Shown here piece after piece: positions 32,745 through 44,485 of a DNA stretch of 64,000 nt. Origin of the DNA: Macrocystis pyrifera (taxonomy: Eukaryota; Sar; Phaeophyceae; Laminariales; Laminariaceae); assembly GCA_031763025.1 (NCBI GenBank), contig JASSKH010000028.1:7017324-7081323 (forward strand), given 5' to 3'. The notes beneath the pieces were generated by a model. The model was not told the DNA's origin. It did no database searches and saw only the letters and a program-made list of their open reading frames with translations. A program made the translations under genes and the position numbers. Each line of letters begins with the position of its first letter. Position 1 is the stretch's first letter.

Positions 32745-32959
32745 CCCCCCCCCCCCCCCGCCGCCGCTTGCGCAATATATATGGGCGTAAAACAATACCT
32801 GGTATATATATTGTGGAGACGTTGAATAATGCAGCACACACCACTAAGCGTATCGAATTGAGAGGTCGTGTCAACACACCTTGTGTTGCGTGGGTTCGCT
32901 GCATTGTTCAATGTCTCCACAAGGGTATTTTTTTACGCCCACATTGTGCAAGGGGGGGG
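32745..32959. mobile_element. Hairpin element bordered by poly(C) and poly(G), copy 1
   Basis: The left arm runs from 15 C through TTGCGCAATATATATGGGCG to GTGGAGACGTTGAA. The right arm is its diverged complement, from TTCAATGTCTCCAC through TTTACGCCCA and TTGTGCAA to a G run. Arms are ~75-85 bp around a ~50 bp loop, and the C/G runs are part of the inverted repeat. A related copy lies at 47569. Confidence 0.65.
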
Positions 32960-34300
32960 AGGGGGCGGCCACTTTACGCCGTACCTAGTACTGATGTGCT
33001 TTGCTATTCTGTGCCTACGTACAACAATGCGTGCAGCAATGCTGTGTTGTGCCGCTTTTCATGCGCACCCTCGACGCTCACTTCCTCCCAAAGGGAAGCA
33101 CGCGTTTTTATCCCCGAGCATATACTGCTGTAAAGTACCAACGCCCCTCCCCGCCGTCCCGCTATGCATCCCCCCTCTTCAGATATATATACTCGTATAC
33201 CTGGAACAGCACTACTACTGCACTACTACTGTAACAGTAGCAGATAGTAGTCGGAGATAGTGCCGGCTGCCGTTACTATAGTGCCGGTATTGTTGGCTGT
33301 GACGCATACCGGCGCTATATGCTGGTGGCGGGGGAATCCAATCGCAGAGAAAAAAGCTGCCGGCACGAAATACCTCGCTCTGTACGTCGTATTATTACTA
33401 GACACATTTAATCAACATTGCGCCATGCAGTTTCTTCAAATCCCTCAATCCCCCAAAAGGCCCCAATCTACAGGTATTTGCGGCCCTCTCCACCAGCGTT
33501 GGGGGGAGCCAGTCGTGGCGGTGACTGTTATGACTGCTCTTAATACCAAAAAAAGGGGGGGTAGAAGCATCGCCGACCTACATCCTGAGCAACAACATAA
33601 TAACACCAGATAGATGTTTAATGACTCCCTTTTTTCCTTCGAGTAACACTTTTTTCTTGAAGGAAGACGAGGCGAGTGAATGAGATAAAAAATGAACGCT
33701 AATCTGTATAGCTGCTCCAAGCAACGGGGCGCAACTCTTCCTTCAAACACCAAGCAACTGACGGCAGTTCTCGGCCAGAGCACGGTGAGACCATTCCAAG
33801 TCAGGTTACGCAAAAAAAGACAACAGTATGAGGGATACTACTGATTTACGTAAGGATGTATTCGGTTTGTATAGGAACGGCCTCCACGCTATATGTTGTC
33901 GGAAGGCAAGCATAATAATATTATCGGTACACACACAGCAGAAGGTATACCATGCATGCTATAACTATTAATACTAGGGGGTCGCGCCAGAGAGAACGAT
34001 TTTTTATTAATAAGACAAATGACAGTCATACTAAGCCCTATACTATTAAGGGCGGAAGAGGTAACCACTTACTTGATGACCGCGGACAAAGCAGTCTACA
34101 GAGCAGAACACAGTTCTGGCGCACATAAGAAGAGTTACTTATCTATCTATACGCACGGTGCACCTGCGTGCAGAAACGACTCGTTTAAAAAAAAAACTGT
34201 GACTGTCGAGACAGTTAGTTAACCTTTGTTACGCGGCTCTACTTTCGCTAGTTGTTGCTAACCTACACTGTACGTGGCACGACAGGAAGTGCCGCACAGG
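32960..34300. other. Intergenic stretch, no gene recognised
   Basis: Frames of at most about 130 codons without domains. I see no repeat relationship beyond short words. Confidence 0.4.
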
Positions 34301-36567
34301 GAGGCCACATCATTATTTGGTAAATGAGTGGAAGCTTCCACTCGACTTCCAAAACTTCCAAAACTTCCATTTTGAAACGGAAGTTATGGAAGTGAAAATG
34401 GAAGTTGTGGAAGTCAAAATGAAAGTTGTGGAAGTCAAAATGGAAGTCGGGCGGAAGCTTCCAAATGGAAGTTGTGAAACTTCCAACTAGAAGTTGTGGA
34501 AGTCCAAATGGAAGTTTGGGAAGTCAAAAAGGAAGGTTTCGAATAGTTTTGGAAGTCGAGTGGAGATTTCCATTTAGTCCATGGAAGTTTCCATTTTGGA
34601 AGCTAATGCAAGCCAGTAGAAGTTTCCAAAGTGGAAGCCAATGGAACAATGTTGGCGAGCCATGCGGCGGCCACCGGTCGCGCAAAAGGAGTGGTCCTCA
34701 TTATTTGGTAAATGATTGGAAGCTTTCACCACTTCCATTTGGAAGTAAAAAACTTCCAAAACTTCCATTTTGACTTCCAGATGGAAGTTTTTCACTTCCA
34801 AATGGCAGTTGTTGTGAAAGTCAAAATGGAAGTTTTTTACTTCCTAATGGAAGTTATGGAGGTCAGAATGGAAGTTTTTTTACTTCCAAATGGAAGTTGT
34901 GAAAGTCAAAATGGAAGTTTTGGAAGTTTTTTACTTCCAAATGGAAGTTGTGATTTTTTTTTACTTCCAAATGGAAGTTTTGGAAGTCGAGTGGAAACTT
35001 CCATTTAGTCCGTGGAAGGTTCCATTTTGGAAGCTAGTGCAAGCCATATCAAAATGGAAGTTTTTTACTTGCAAATGAAAGTTTTCACTTCCAAATGGAA
35101 GTTGTGAAAGTCAAAATGGAAGTTTTGGAAGTTTTTTACTTCCAAATGGAAGTTGTGAATTTTTTTTACTTCCAAATGGAAGTTTTGGAAGTCGAGTGGA
35201 AAATTCCATTTAGTCCGAGTTTCCATTTTGGAAGCTAGTGCAAGCCAGTCTAAGTTTCTAAAGTGGAAGCCAGTGGAAGCAAAGTGGAAGCTTGCACTGC
35301 CATGCCCGGTAGAAGCTTCGTCCAGCTTCCACTAAGCTTCCGTACACCTTGATATACTTTCACCTACTACTGTCACTCACTTCCACTACGCGCCTAGAAG
35401 TTTCATCTGACTTCTACCTTCAAGGAAACTTCCATCGGCGTCCGTAGAATCTGCTGTCCACTTCCATCCTCAACCGTAACTTCTACTTACTTGCACCTAC
35501 TCGCATCCACTTCCATCCAACTTCCACAAATTTCGTCTGGCTTTTAAAACTTCCATTTTACATTTATATATATGGTGATATGAATTTCCGTGTAAGTAGG
35601 GGTTGCATATAACCTTGGAAGTTAGATAATTGGAAGCGGATGTAAGTAAGTGGGATTAGGTGGAAGGCAAGCTTGAAAGCAGGAATGGATGGAAGCGTCT
35701 GCGGACGTGCGTGGAAGTTTCCATTGACATGGAAGTTAAATGGAAGGTAAATTAGTAAGCAACATGTAGCCATTGGAAGTTTAATGGAAGTGCGTAGGAA
35801 GTGCGTACAGATAGGTGGAAGTCGCGCTAGAATATGGGGGGAGTGGTCAGAAGATTCTACGTACTCAGATGCGAGTTTCGTTGAAACTAAATGTAAAATG
35901 GAAGTTTTAAAAGCCAGACGAAATTTGTGGAAGTTGAATGGAAGTGGATGCCAGTAGGTGCAAGTAAGTGGAAGTTACGGTTGAGGATGGAAGTGGACAG
36001 CAGATTCTACGGACGCCGATGGAAGTTTCCTTGAAGGTAGAAGTCAAATGGAACTTCTAGACGCGTAGTGGAAGTGAGTGACGGTAGTAGGTGAAAGTAT
36101 ATCAAGGTGTATGGAAGCTTAGTGGAAGCTGGACGAAACTTCTACCGGGCATGGCAGTCCAAGCTTCCACTTTGCTTCCACTGGCTTCCACTTTGGAAAC
36201 TTCTACTGGCTTGCACTAGCTTCCAAAATGGAAACTTCCATGGACTGAATGGAAGTTTCCACTCGATTTCCAAAACTTCCATTTGGAAGTAAAAAAAAAT
36301 CACAACTTCCATTTGGAAGTAAAAATCTTCCAAAACTTCCATTTTGACTTTCACAACTTCCATTTGGAAGTAAAAAACTTCCATTCTGACCTCCATAACT
36401 TCCATTTGGAAGTAAAAAAGTTCCATTTTGACTTTCACATTAACTGCCATTTGGAAGTGAAAAACTTCCATCTGGAAGTCAAAATGGAAGTTTTTTGGAA
36501 GTTTTTTTACTTCCAAATGGAAGTTGTGAAAGCTCCCAATCATTTACCAAATAATGAGGACCACTGG
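34301..36567. mobile_element. Foldback element built of AACTTCCATTT motifs
   Basis: A 2.27 kb block made largely of GGAAGT and ACTTCC words. The left arm (34690-35566) and right arm (35888-36565) are inverted copies around a 321 bp centre. The match extends from TAAATGTAAAATGG at the inner edge to TCATTATTTGGTAAATGATT at the outer edge. Within each arm, AAATGGAAGT and ACTTCCAAAT alternate, so short hairpins nest inside the long one. The left side also has a second outer-end copy at 34307. GCACAGG occurs at 34294-34300 and 36568-36574, a possible target duplication. No transposase frame is seen. It resembles foldback transposons with internally repetitive arms. Confidence 0.75.
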
Positions 36568-38760
36568 GCACAGGCAGGCAGGCAGGCAGGTGCAGTGGCG
36601 AGGTCCTACTACATGTGGGCTGAATAAACCCCTCGCTCGTCCCGACTACAATGAAAATGGTAGACACAAACAGTGTACAAGACCAATAGAACCAACCCTA
36701 ACAAAGGCAGAACCGAACAAGCCAATCAGAGCAAAGAAGTAATCTCGAAAAAGTGGCAGAAGATCTCTCTACTACAGTACTATTAATAATACTGTCTTCA
36801 CCGGGCAAAGATGCCGGAGACATGTTAAGCAAGGCAAAACGTGCGCTGCCAAGGGTGTAGGGCCAAGTGTTCCACACTAAAACCTAGCAGTTTGGTGTCG
36901 GTCAAGGCAAGTCAAGGCAAAGTTGCTGTCTGTCAAGGGGTGAAAATGCTGTCTCCTAATATATTTGTCACCAGCAGGCAGGTACTCGTATCGTAAATAT
37001 GTACGGGTTGGTATTGATATATTGTTGTATCCGAAACCGTCGAAACGGTAAAAGAAATGGCATCAGAAAAAAACGACAAAACGGCATAATTACCTCTGGA
37101 GGTTGTTTTTGTGCCCATAGACGACTTGATCACATACGCGGTGGTGGACGACTTATCCCTTGCCACAGTGTACACAGTAGACCAGGGATCGTCCTACATC
37201 GAGTACGCACGACAGTGCAGCAGCACGGCAAGCAGCTCGGTACGAGTGCACCAGCTTGAGGTACGAGTATAGATAGACTGCTAATATGAACGGGGGAAAA
37301 ACCTGACACCATACGAATATGACACACACTGTTAATAGTCCCTTCATCGTACGTATCCGAAAGGGAGTACCAGGTAACACAACACCCATGAAATCAATAC
37401 TTATGGTAGCTTGCGACGTGGTACACGGGTACCATACCAGATAAGAGGTACCGGACAAGGCAGGTATTATTATACTATCGTTCAAGGTATGAGTTCTTGC
37501 CTCCCTCGTGCAAGCTACGATTGATTGCATCTATCTACCGTACTGCGTCTCGTGTCCACGGGATGACAAGAGACCGAAATCATCTATCTGGAGAAAACAT
37601 GTCTCTAAAGTGTTATCGTGCGGTTGACCCTGGTCAGCACCCAGGGGAGTCACCGGCCGGTATCCTTCACGACGAGGGATGTACAGTATAGTAGCGAACG
37701 CGCGACCGATCGATGTATCGCGCACAGCTTGCAAAGTTGAATACCGGTTGAAAATCTGCAGTGAAAATGTTGGGCTGGAGCATATATATGTTTTGTCCGA
37801 ATTACGGGCAAAGCGTCCTACCCGCCGGAGGCTGTATACAGGTTGCTGCTTTCCGCACCGGCGGCTATGTGCGGCTTGCTACACATCGTATGTACATGTC
37901 ATCCTTTTTTAAAATCTCTCTGCACAAAGCAAGTCTGGGAATTGCGTCCGTTTGGCTGCAGGCGGAAATATCTTTGGGGGTCTTTTTCGCCCGAAAGCGA
38001 TTTCGTGTGAGACACCCTTTGCGATGCTGCTCGCTCGACACATTCGTGCCTGATTCTACTCCATGACAACAAGGAACTTGATTGATTTGTCTTGTGGATT
38101 TCGGGTCAAAATTTCGCCGGTTTGCTCTCCCTGAGGCCGAAACAGACAGGCTTCGAAAAGCTCACACATAGGTTTGCGGCCCGGCCGCCTAATTATAACA
38201 ACCAACCCCAGTATCGACCGATCGGGAGAACTCACAACTTACTACTACTGTATGTACGTGTATCACCTGGTACTACTGTAACTGTACTTGGTACACCAGA
38301 GATATCAGGAGACGGTTGTGATGACGGACGGCCGTATACATTAAACTTACGCACTACAACAGTACGTAGTTTTAGTGTAGAGGCTCTGAAGACGTGACTC
38401 ACAACCCCCGAAACTACTGCCTGCGGTATCCTACTGCCGGGCGGGTGGGATGTTCTTAGGGATTTCGTGCCAACTCTGGTCACGAGGGCAAGGGAGCGAA
38501 AAAAAAAAGGACTGCCCCTTTGCTACACGTACAATACAAGTCCCAAGATATTTCGAAACATTCCGGGGTTCCATTATTTGTACAACACCAAATTCGGCCC
38601 TCTTCAGGGATCGGCTTTTTTACAGTAATAAGAGTGCAGCAGTGGTCCCGCACATGTGCTGGTAGTATTTTCTTTTTTAGATGCTGCGATCCTCTTTCGA
38701 TGATTTAGATATTTGAACCCAAGGGTGGAAATGATGACGTACGGAATTTCCGCCTCTGGG
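36568..38760. other. Intergenic stretch, no gene recognised
   Basis: A CAGG tetramer array (36571-36590) adjoins the foldback. Other frames are short. TACCAGGTA occurs at 37368-37376. I see no mobile-element family member. Confidence 0.4.
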
Positions 38761-38765
38761 TTCTA

Positions 38766-38960
38766 TTCCGTACCCCGTATCCTGTATCCTGTATCCTGCA
38801 TACTCTATCCTGTATCCTGTAAACTGTAAACTGTATCCTCACCAGGTATCCTGTATCCTGTGCTATGTATCCTGTATCCTGTATCCTGTATCCAGTATCC
38901 TGTATCCTGTGCTGTGTATCTAAACTGTACCCTGTTATCCAATATCCTATAAATATCCGT
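38766..38960 (+). repeat. (TGTATCC)n heptamer minisatellite
   Basis: Repeated TGTATCC units with AAACTGTA interruptions cover about 190 bases. Confidence 0.85.
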
Positions 38961-39974
38961 ACCCTGTACGGATATGCGAGCGCGGGCGATAACTATTTTC
39001 AGTCGCCGTTGTCCTGCGCCTATCATGTAGATGGGATGTCTTCATTTGCAAAGCAGTACAGTAGTACGTACCAGGTACATGTAGTACTACGAGCTGCTGA
39101 ATTCCGAAACCAAATTGGAGGGTTCGATCCTACAGCATTTAGATATTGCACTATCAATACCTCCCTTCTGTCGTCGCTGTCCTGGTTATCTTTGGAGGTA
39201 TATCCTTTGAAGATACTGCACCGGAGTACAAGCACTACGCCAGGGAGGATGCACGTGCTGTAGATACTGTAGATGCTATTGATGGATTCGGTGGCTGGTC
39301 ACTAGAATCAGAAGCTGCGCTGACAAGTTGCCGGCCAGAAAAGAGAGAAAGTACAGCGAACGACCAAGCGCTACGACGATGACGGTCACGGGGAATATAT
39401 TGGGCTGAGACTCCTGCTGTTTGCTGCTGTTGCTATGGCGGCGAGAGCAACCTCCCGACAAACCAGAACTCGAAAGACAAAGAGAAGAGGCACGGGGCAA
39501 AAATACTCCCAGCTTTACGTCGTATAAAACCAGACGAATGAAGAATTTGACGGTGCTTTCAGTCTATAAATACGCAAAGCTCTGTGTAGGGGTGTAGGGT
39601 GCAGCGTGTAGGGTCTTTCAGGTATTTCTCTGCTCATCTTGACTCAACCATGGAAAAAATTTTCAATGCACCTCTTGGCAGTACCGTCGCACTTACGGCC
39701 TCGATTTTCCTACATCCTTGACCATTACGGACGTGTGCGGAGCCGCAGGCGGGTATCAGCCTACCGCGGCGAAGCCTCCTTGTATACGAGTACATTTTCC
39801 TTCGTGTTCTTGTTTTAGTATATTATCAAGTGTACGACATCGCGATGTCACCTTTTGACGTTTTCCATTGCGCTGCGCGCATCGTTGTGCTCTCCGCTCT
39901 CTATCTTCAACAGCAGCAGTACGATCTACGAGTATATTGGCACGAAACGCATCCATACCGGTTCTCTCAGCGCG
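38961..39974. other. Upstream region of ankyrin gene 1
   Basis: No further gene is recognised. The frame of the ankyrin gene stays open ~40 codons upstream of its first ATG without ankyrin text. CTTGTTTTAG at about 39811-39820 could be a 3' splice site of a 5' UTR intron. TACCAGGTA lies at 39069-39077. Confidence 0.4.
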
Positions 39975-41495
39975 ATGGCTCGCGCTCGTGACCAGCGCCC
40001 AGCAGCTAGCACCTTCACAGTGAAGGAGAAAGCGAAGATGTGGGACGATACGCTCGTACGCTTGAGGGATGCGGAAGAGCTGGAAGCGTTTCTGGGTCAT
40101 CCGCTCGGACTCGCTGCAGCTGCCGGCAACGTTACCCTGATGAAAAAACTGTTGGCGCTTGGCGCCTCAGCGAACACCACATGTTCCGACGGGGATTACA
40201 TTCTGCACAAATTTGCTGCCAGGGGAAACAAGCGCGCAGTGCAGATACTTCTCGAGCATGGCGCGCTTGTGGACGCGCCAAATGAGAGCGGCCGCACTGC
40301 GCTCCACGTAGCCGTCGAGTGTGACAGCCCCCAAACGGCCGCTCACGGAGGATTCTTCGGGGTCATCAAGACCCTCCTCCGGAAAGGGACGGACGTTGAT
40401 AATGCCAGTCTCAACGGATCTACAGCTCTGCACGACGCGGCCTTGAGCAACAACGTCGACGCGATCAGGGTGCTCGTGAAAGCTGGGGCGGATGTTAACA
40501 TGCAGGGGCCATTCGGGGTGGCGCCTCTACATTTTGCTTCGCAGAAGAACTTTCCCGAGTCCGTGGCAGCTCTGTGCGCGTTCGGAGCAGACAGGAACGC
40601 GACAAACTTGCTCGGCAACACGCCACTCAAACACGCGGTTTTGAACGGGAGCTTGTGCGCGATGAAAGCTCTCCTGGACGCTGGTGGCGTGGATGTTAAC
40701 CTTCGCCAACTTTCCCTCACAGAAACGGCGCTGGACGTGGCAGCCCGCATGGGGGACGTGGACAGCGTGAAGTTGCTGCTACGGTACGGAGCGGACGTCA
40801 ACGCTGCCGACTGGGAGGGCCACACGGCCCTGCACAGGGCCGCTTTCCACAACAAGGCCGGCGTAATCGACGCGCTTGTTGGGGCGGGAGCGGACGTGCA
40901 TGCCCTGGGCCGGACGGACAAGCGAACGCCCCTGCACATCGCTGCCGGGATCCGGGCCGTCAGCGCCGCGCGCGCACTCTTGCACCACGGCGCTAGCGCC
41001 AACGCGCTCGACGTGTCGGGGCAATCGCCGCTCCACCGGGCAGCTATGATGTCCGAAGATGACAGGTCCGCCGAGATGGTCGAGCACTTGCTATGGTGGG
41101 GCGCGGACGAGAAGGTCGTCGACCGCGGCGGCCGCACTCCGGCGCAAACGGTACCAGGAGACAGCAACCCGATCGTGTTGGGTCTGCTGGCCAAGGCCCC
41201 CGCGGACAGGGCCTGGCGACGACGGGGCGTGGCGGTAATGTGCCGCTCTCGCCTCAGCAGGGAACCGCCAGACCCTCCGGAGCGAGAAGTATCGCCTCGC
41301 CCGGCGAAGTCTCCGAGGATCGAGGGTGGAATCGAGGGCAAGGTCGAGAGGGGTGATGATGCAGTCAGTAACAGCGGCGGGTCAGGAGTCGCCCACCAGG
41401 GAACCGCGGAGCAGGCGAGCGTGACTGATGTGGTCGCAAGAGTGGCGGGGATGGGGGAGTTCGGCGTGTTCGAGAAGGTGATGAAGTTCGTGTGA
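39975..41495 (+). CDS. Ankyrin-repeat protein 1
   Basis: A single open frame of 506 codons from the first in-frame ATG, with no intron. After a ~45-residue head come about eleven ankyrin repeats (for example NGSTALHDAALSNNVDAIRV, EGHTALHRAAFHNKAGVIDA), carrying the TALH and GADVN signatures, to about residue 390. Ankyrin repeats bind other proteins; no catalytic or membrane segment is visible, so the partner is unknown. The last ~110 residues have the motif VMCRSR followed by an Arg/Pro-rich stretch, and end FEKVMKFV. The same tail ends ankyrin gene 2, 18 kb away, marking a duplication. Repeats 3-5 include an insert (CDSPQTAAHGGFFG). High GC3 resembles the PPR exons. Confidence 0.92.
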   Translation: MARARDQRPAASTFTVKEKAKMWDDTLVRLRDAEELEAFLGHPLGLAAAAGNVTLMKKLLALGASANTTCSDGDYILHKFAARGNKRAVQILLEHGALVDAPNESGRTALHVAVECDSPQTAAHGGFFGVIKTLLRKGTDVDNASLNGSTALHDAALSNNVDAIRVLVKAGADVNMQGPFGVAPLHFASQKNFPESVAALCAFGADRNATNLLGNTPLKHAVLNGSLCAMKALLDAGGVDVNLRQLSLTETALDVAARMGDVDSVKLLLRYGADVNAADWEGHTALHRAAFHNKAGVIDALVGAGADVHALGRTDKRTPLHIAAGIRAVSAARALLHHGASANALDVSGQSPLHRAAMMSEDDRSAEMVEHLLWWGADEKVVDRGGRTPAQTVPGDSNPIVLGLLAKAPADRAWRRRGVAVMCRSRLSREPPDPPEREVSPRPAKSPRIEGGIEGKVERGDDAVSNSGGSGVAHQGTAEQASVTDVVARVAGMGEFGVFEKVMKFV

Positions 41496-42130
41496 AGCAG
41501 GTAAGAAAAATCATTTTCGCCCTCCTCTGGCATGATATGTACTTAGTATAATGAGTAGGACTGCACATACGAACACTTGATTGATGTCGGAGTGTGAAGA
41601 GAGGTGGTATAATGTCGCATTTTGCCTGCACAGGGTTTTGTTTAACGCCAACGATTGTTTACGTTTTGTTTTTAAATCGTTGAATACGACTCTATCTCGG
41701 GTGAAGAAAAAGAGCTCCACACAGCCTGCAACGCGCCTTCATCTAATATTTGAAAGGCAGGGTGCAAATTGAAATTTGACCATTTTTCGTAGTATTTTGT
41801 TTTGGGTTTGTTCGGATTCGGTGTGTCTCGTGCGCGAGGGCATGTGCAGTACACAGCTTGGTGTTTGTCGTGTTATTCGTATTGAGAGCCGATTGTTCCA
41901 GCGCAATCACGGCACTTCATCGCATTGCATACTTTTGCACTGCGAACATTGCCGTGTATCTTGGCTAAATCAGTATGCCACTACAGGACGTAGAACCGCT
42001 AATATAGCTGCCATTCCTGGACTGGCTTGGACTGTTGTAGGGTACCGACTTCACGTAACGCCTTTCGTAATCGGTCGCTCACGGCGCCACATGCATCCCT
42101 CCTATTAATAGCCGATGCTGTATCATAGCA
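41496..42130. repeat. 3' flank of ankyrin gene 1, related to the flank of ankyrin gene 2
   Basis: CTCCTCTGGCATGAT and GTAGGACTGCACA occur just after the stop, and TATGCCACTACA, CATATGCAT/CACATGCAT and the block GCCGATGCTGTATCATAGCAACC occur farther on. The same order appears after ankyrin gene 2 (59455-60005), where a MITE interrupts it. Confidence 0.6.
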
Positions 42131-42187
42131 ACCTATCGTCTCGGGGTAGTAAGGGGGGGACAGCAGTGCCCACATTTTACGGTACAG

Positions 42188-42225
42188 GGGGTGTACTCGA
42201 TATCTTGCACGGCCGTAGTCGTATG

Positions 42226-42256
<31 letters not shown>
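42188..42256 (-). mobile_element. SINE-like element 3' tail fragment beside a G run
   Basis: TGTACTCGATATCTTGCA and CGGCCGTAGTCGTATG match the family's 3' end. A G run of about 29 bases follows immediately (to about 42256), so G tracts lie on both sides of the fragment. Confidence 0.55.
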
Positions 42257-42259
<3 letters not shown>

Positions 42260-42470
42260 CCCTCTTCACGGTAGGGAGTGTACCCCAATTTTACGGTAAG
42301 GGGGGAGGGTAAGCCCATTTTACGGTAGGCGGGAGAGGACCCCCCTTTATGGTAGGGGGGGAGAGGATCCCCCTTTTACGATACGGGGGGCACCCCCATT
42401 TTGCGGCAGAGGGGGGGTACCTCCATTTTACGATTTGGGCGGGGGGGGGTAACCCCCATTTTCACGACCG
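42255..42470 (+). repeat. G/C-block minisatellite, about eight 24-33 bp units
   Basis: Units follow the plan CCCC-ATTTTACGGTA-GGGGGG-(A/G)GG-TAC. Alternating C and G blocks let each unit pair with its neighbours. An isolated unit lies at 42168-42188. Confidence 0.8.
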
Positions 42471-42744
42471 ATTTCAGGCCACTCGTGCGAGTGGCTCCGT
42501 ATCTCACTCAACATCAGACGTGAAAAGCTATTTGCTGCTTTGACGCAGCGTAACACAACGATTTATGGTTGCGTATATCACCAAACAAAAAGTAAACGAA
42601 ACGAAACAAAAACAGCAAGACGGGTGCACGGTAAAACGAAACTCCGACACCCCACTATCCATTTTCAAGATCCAGACAGGAGGGGAGAGTAGAAACTAAA
42701 ACATAAAATAAGGTGTAGCAAAACCTATTAAATATATTCAATAT

Positions 42745-43066
42745 CGTCCCCGGTGGCTTGGTAGGTGGTCCGCGTGCCTATGAAGATCAATTTGGTGGGT
42801 TCAAGTCTCACCGAGTGCATGCTCATAGGGACTTTTTCCTGCATAAAAAATGATAAGCGGAAAGCACGAGAGCGTGAGTTAGCTGCATTCGATGAAAATC
42901 GATGAGCAGTGGGAATGCTGAACCCTATGCGCGACAAAAAATAAAGGCACGTACCGGGGAGGGAGAAGGGACGACACCTGTGACCACGGCTTGTCCAGAA
43001 GATCGCTGAGGGTAAAACCTCCTACGAGTGAGGCTGGAAAGTAAAAGTGATGAATAAAAAAAAAAA
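42745..43066 (+). mobile_element. tRNA-derived SINE, copy 2 (full length)
   Basis: A-box-like TGGCTTGGTAGGTGG at 42754-42768, B-box GGTTCAAGTCTCA at 42798-42810, family body (AAATCGATGAGCAGTGGGAA, CCTATGCGCGACAAAAAATA, GAGGGTAAAACCTCCTACGA) and an A tail at about 43054-43065. ATCGT precedes the head and follows the tail, a possible 5 bp target duplication. It is the most complete copy in the window. Confidence 0.82.
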
Positions 43067-43599
43067 TCGTAACTTCGTCCAAACCTTCCACTCCCATTGG
43101 TTTTGTTTTTCATTTATGAGCTTGTTAGCAATGTGGTGTTGTATTGTTTATTTATTTATTTTTTGTCATGCACCCCTGTTATAACGGCGACTAAACAGGG
43201 GAGCTAATCGCCCGAGTGGCTCTGAGGCGCTGACTAAAACAGACCCGAAAAGCGACCCCCCTACGTACCGTTTCCCGTGATTTAGTCGGTTTGACAGGTT
43301 GAAGGGGGGCAGGCAATGGTCTCAACACAGAACCTCTAGCACAGCTGCGCAAACGCGTAGAATCCCTTGTTATATGTTGCTCGAAGCTCGTGAGCGTTCT
43401 TTTGAGATGCGTGGCATCCCAAGAAAAATCTTCAACAAATCCCAACATGATACCCAGTAGCGTTCTTGTTTTTCTCCATCTTCTTTTGGTCCCACGCCCT
43501 GCGAAACGGAAGGTACTCACCTTTTGAAAGTGCTCAAAAAACGGTAGCGAATCAAATTATGCTCCCGACATGTTTCGCCATTCGAACGATGGCGATTCG

Positions 43600-43815
43600 T
43601 TCTTGCCGCCCACTCCTCCCCGGAACTTACGAACGATTTCCGTGCGCTATTTTCTGCCTCCACGGTGCAACGATTTTTGTCCCAGCTCGAATCGAACGCC
43701 GGACCGGGCGCGGCATGGAGAGCAGCATGATGTGTTTCGCCGTCGCACCGTGGGTCTGAAGATATGGTGCTGGATGGATGGACGCAGTTTTCACCGCGTG
43801 TTCGCCCCGTGCTAA
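43600..43815 (+). repeat. Dispersed repeat related to 63090-63310
   Basis: The words CGGAACTTAC, GGACCGG, CGCGGCATGGAGAGCAGCA, TTCGCCGTCGCA, CTGAAGATATGGTGCTGGAT and GTTTTCACCGC recur in the same order near the right end of the window, with about 20% difference. No frame is shared. Confidence 0.65.
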
Positions 43816-43816
43816 G

Positions 43817-44060
43817 GAGGGGAGGGGGGGGGGGGGGGGTACTAATGTCATGCATAGGCCGTAGCCGTATGACCATAGACTCTCGCATCCTGACGGTGCC
43901 CAGACGGAGCTTGTCGGGTTTTCACCGACTGGGAAGACATTGCTTGCACCAAGCGCGAAGAGCCGTGAGGTTGTTGGGCAAGTAGCATGAAGGTTGGGCT
44001 GTATCTTACTAAGAATGGCTTATGAGGCGAACTTTTTTGCGTATGGATGACAGTGTCGAA
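43817..44060 (-). mobile_element. SINE-like element, 5'-truncated copy
   Basis: A G run at 43817-43838, then GTACTAATGTCATGCATAGG, TGTCGGGTTTTCACCGACTG and GCTTGCACCAAGCGCGAAGA. The similarity fades at about 44060. Confidence 0.68.
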
Positions 44061-44099
44061 GCGGTTGGGGGCATGATATTTTAAGCACACCGACGATGT

Positions 44100-44485
44100 G
44101 ACATTTAATGCCATTTCCCGCGCGTTTTCCGGTGCTGAGTATCTCGCAAGGGGAGGGAGTTGTTTGAGACACACTGCCCTTTTTTTACATATACCGCGTT
44201 TTTTTTTTCCGAATTGGAACCTCGGAGGGAAGGGCGGGGGGGGGTATTTGAAGCGCATAAAAAACTTTGACAATTCCCTCGTTTTTTGCCCGTGTCAAGA
44301 ACCTTGGACAGGGAGGGAGGTACTAGTAGCGCGAAAAGATTTGGGACAGTACAGCGTTTTCCCCGTGTTGGGAACGTCTGAACGGGGGTGAGATATTTGA
44401 AACGCGCAGACATTCTCGGCATTTAACGCGATTTTTGCCCCATGTTGAAAAGCCCGGAGGGGGCAGCGGGGGATATTTGGGGCTG
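44100..44485 (+). repeat. Degenerate array of ~70 bp units around CCCGTGTTG
   Basis: About five units follow the plan GCGTTTTTTCCCCGTGTTG-GAACCT-GGAGGG-GG-TATTTGAAGCGC. The plan recurs at 63270-63560, next to the same dispersed repeat that lies near this array. Confidence 0.6.

Noticed and set aside
38766-38960. Possible CRISPR-like or telomeric array (TGTATCC units)
   Set aside because: Units are contiguous heptamers without spacers, and the sequence is not a known telomere repeat; it is a simple minisatellite in a eukaryote.
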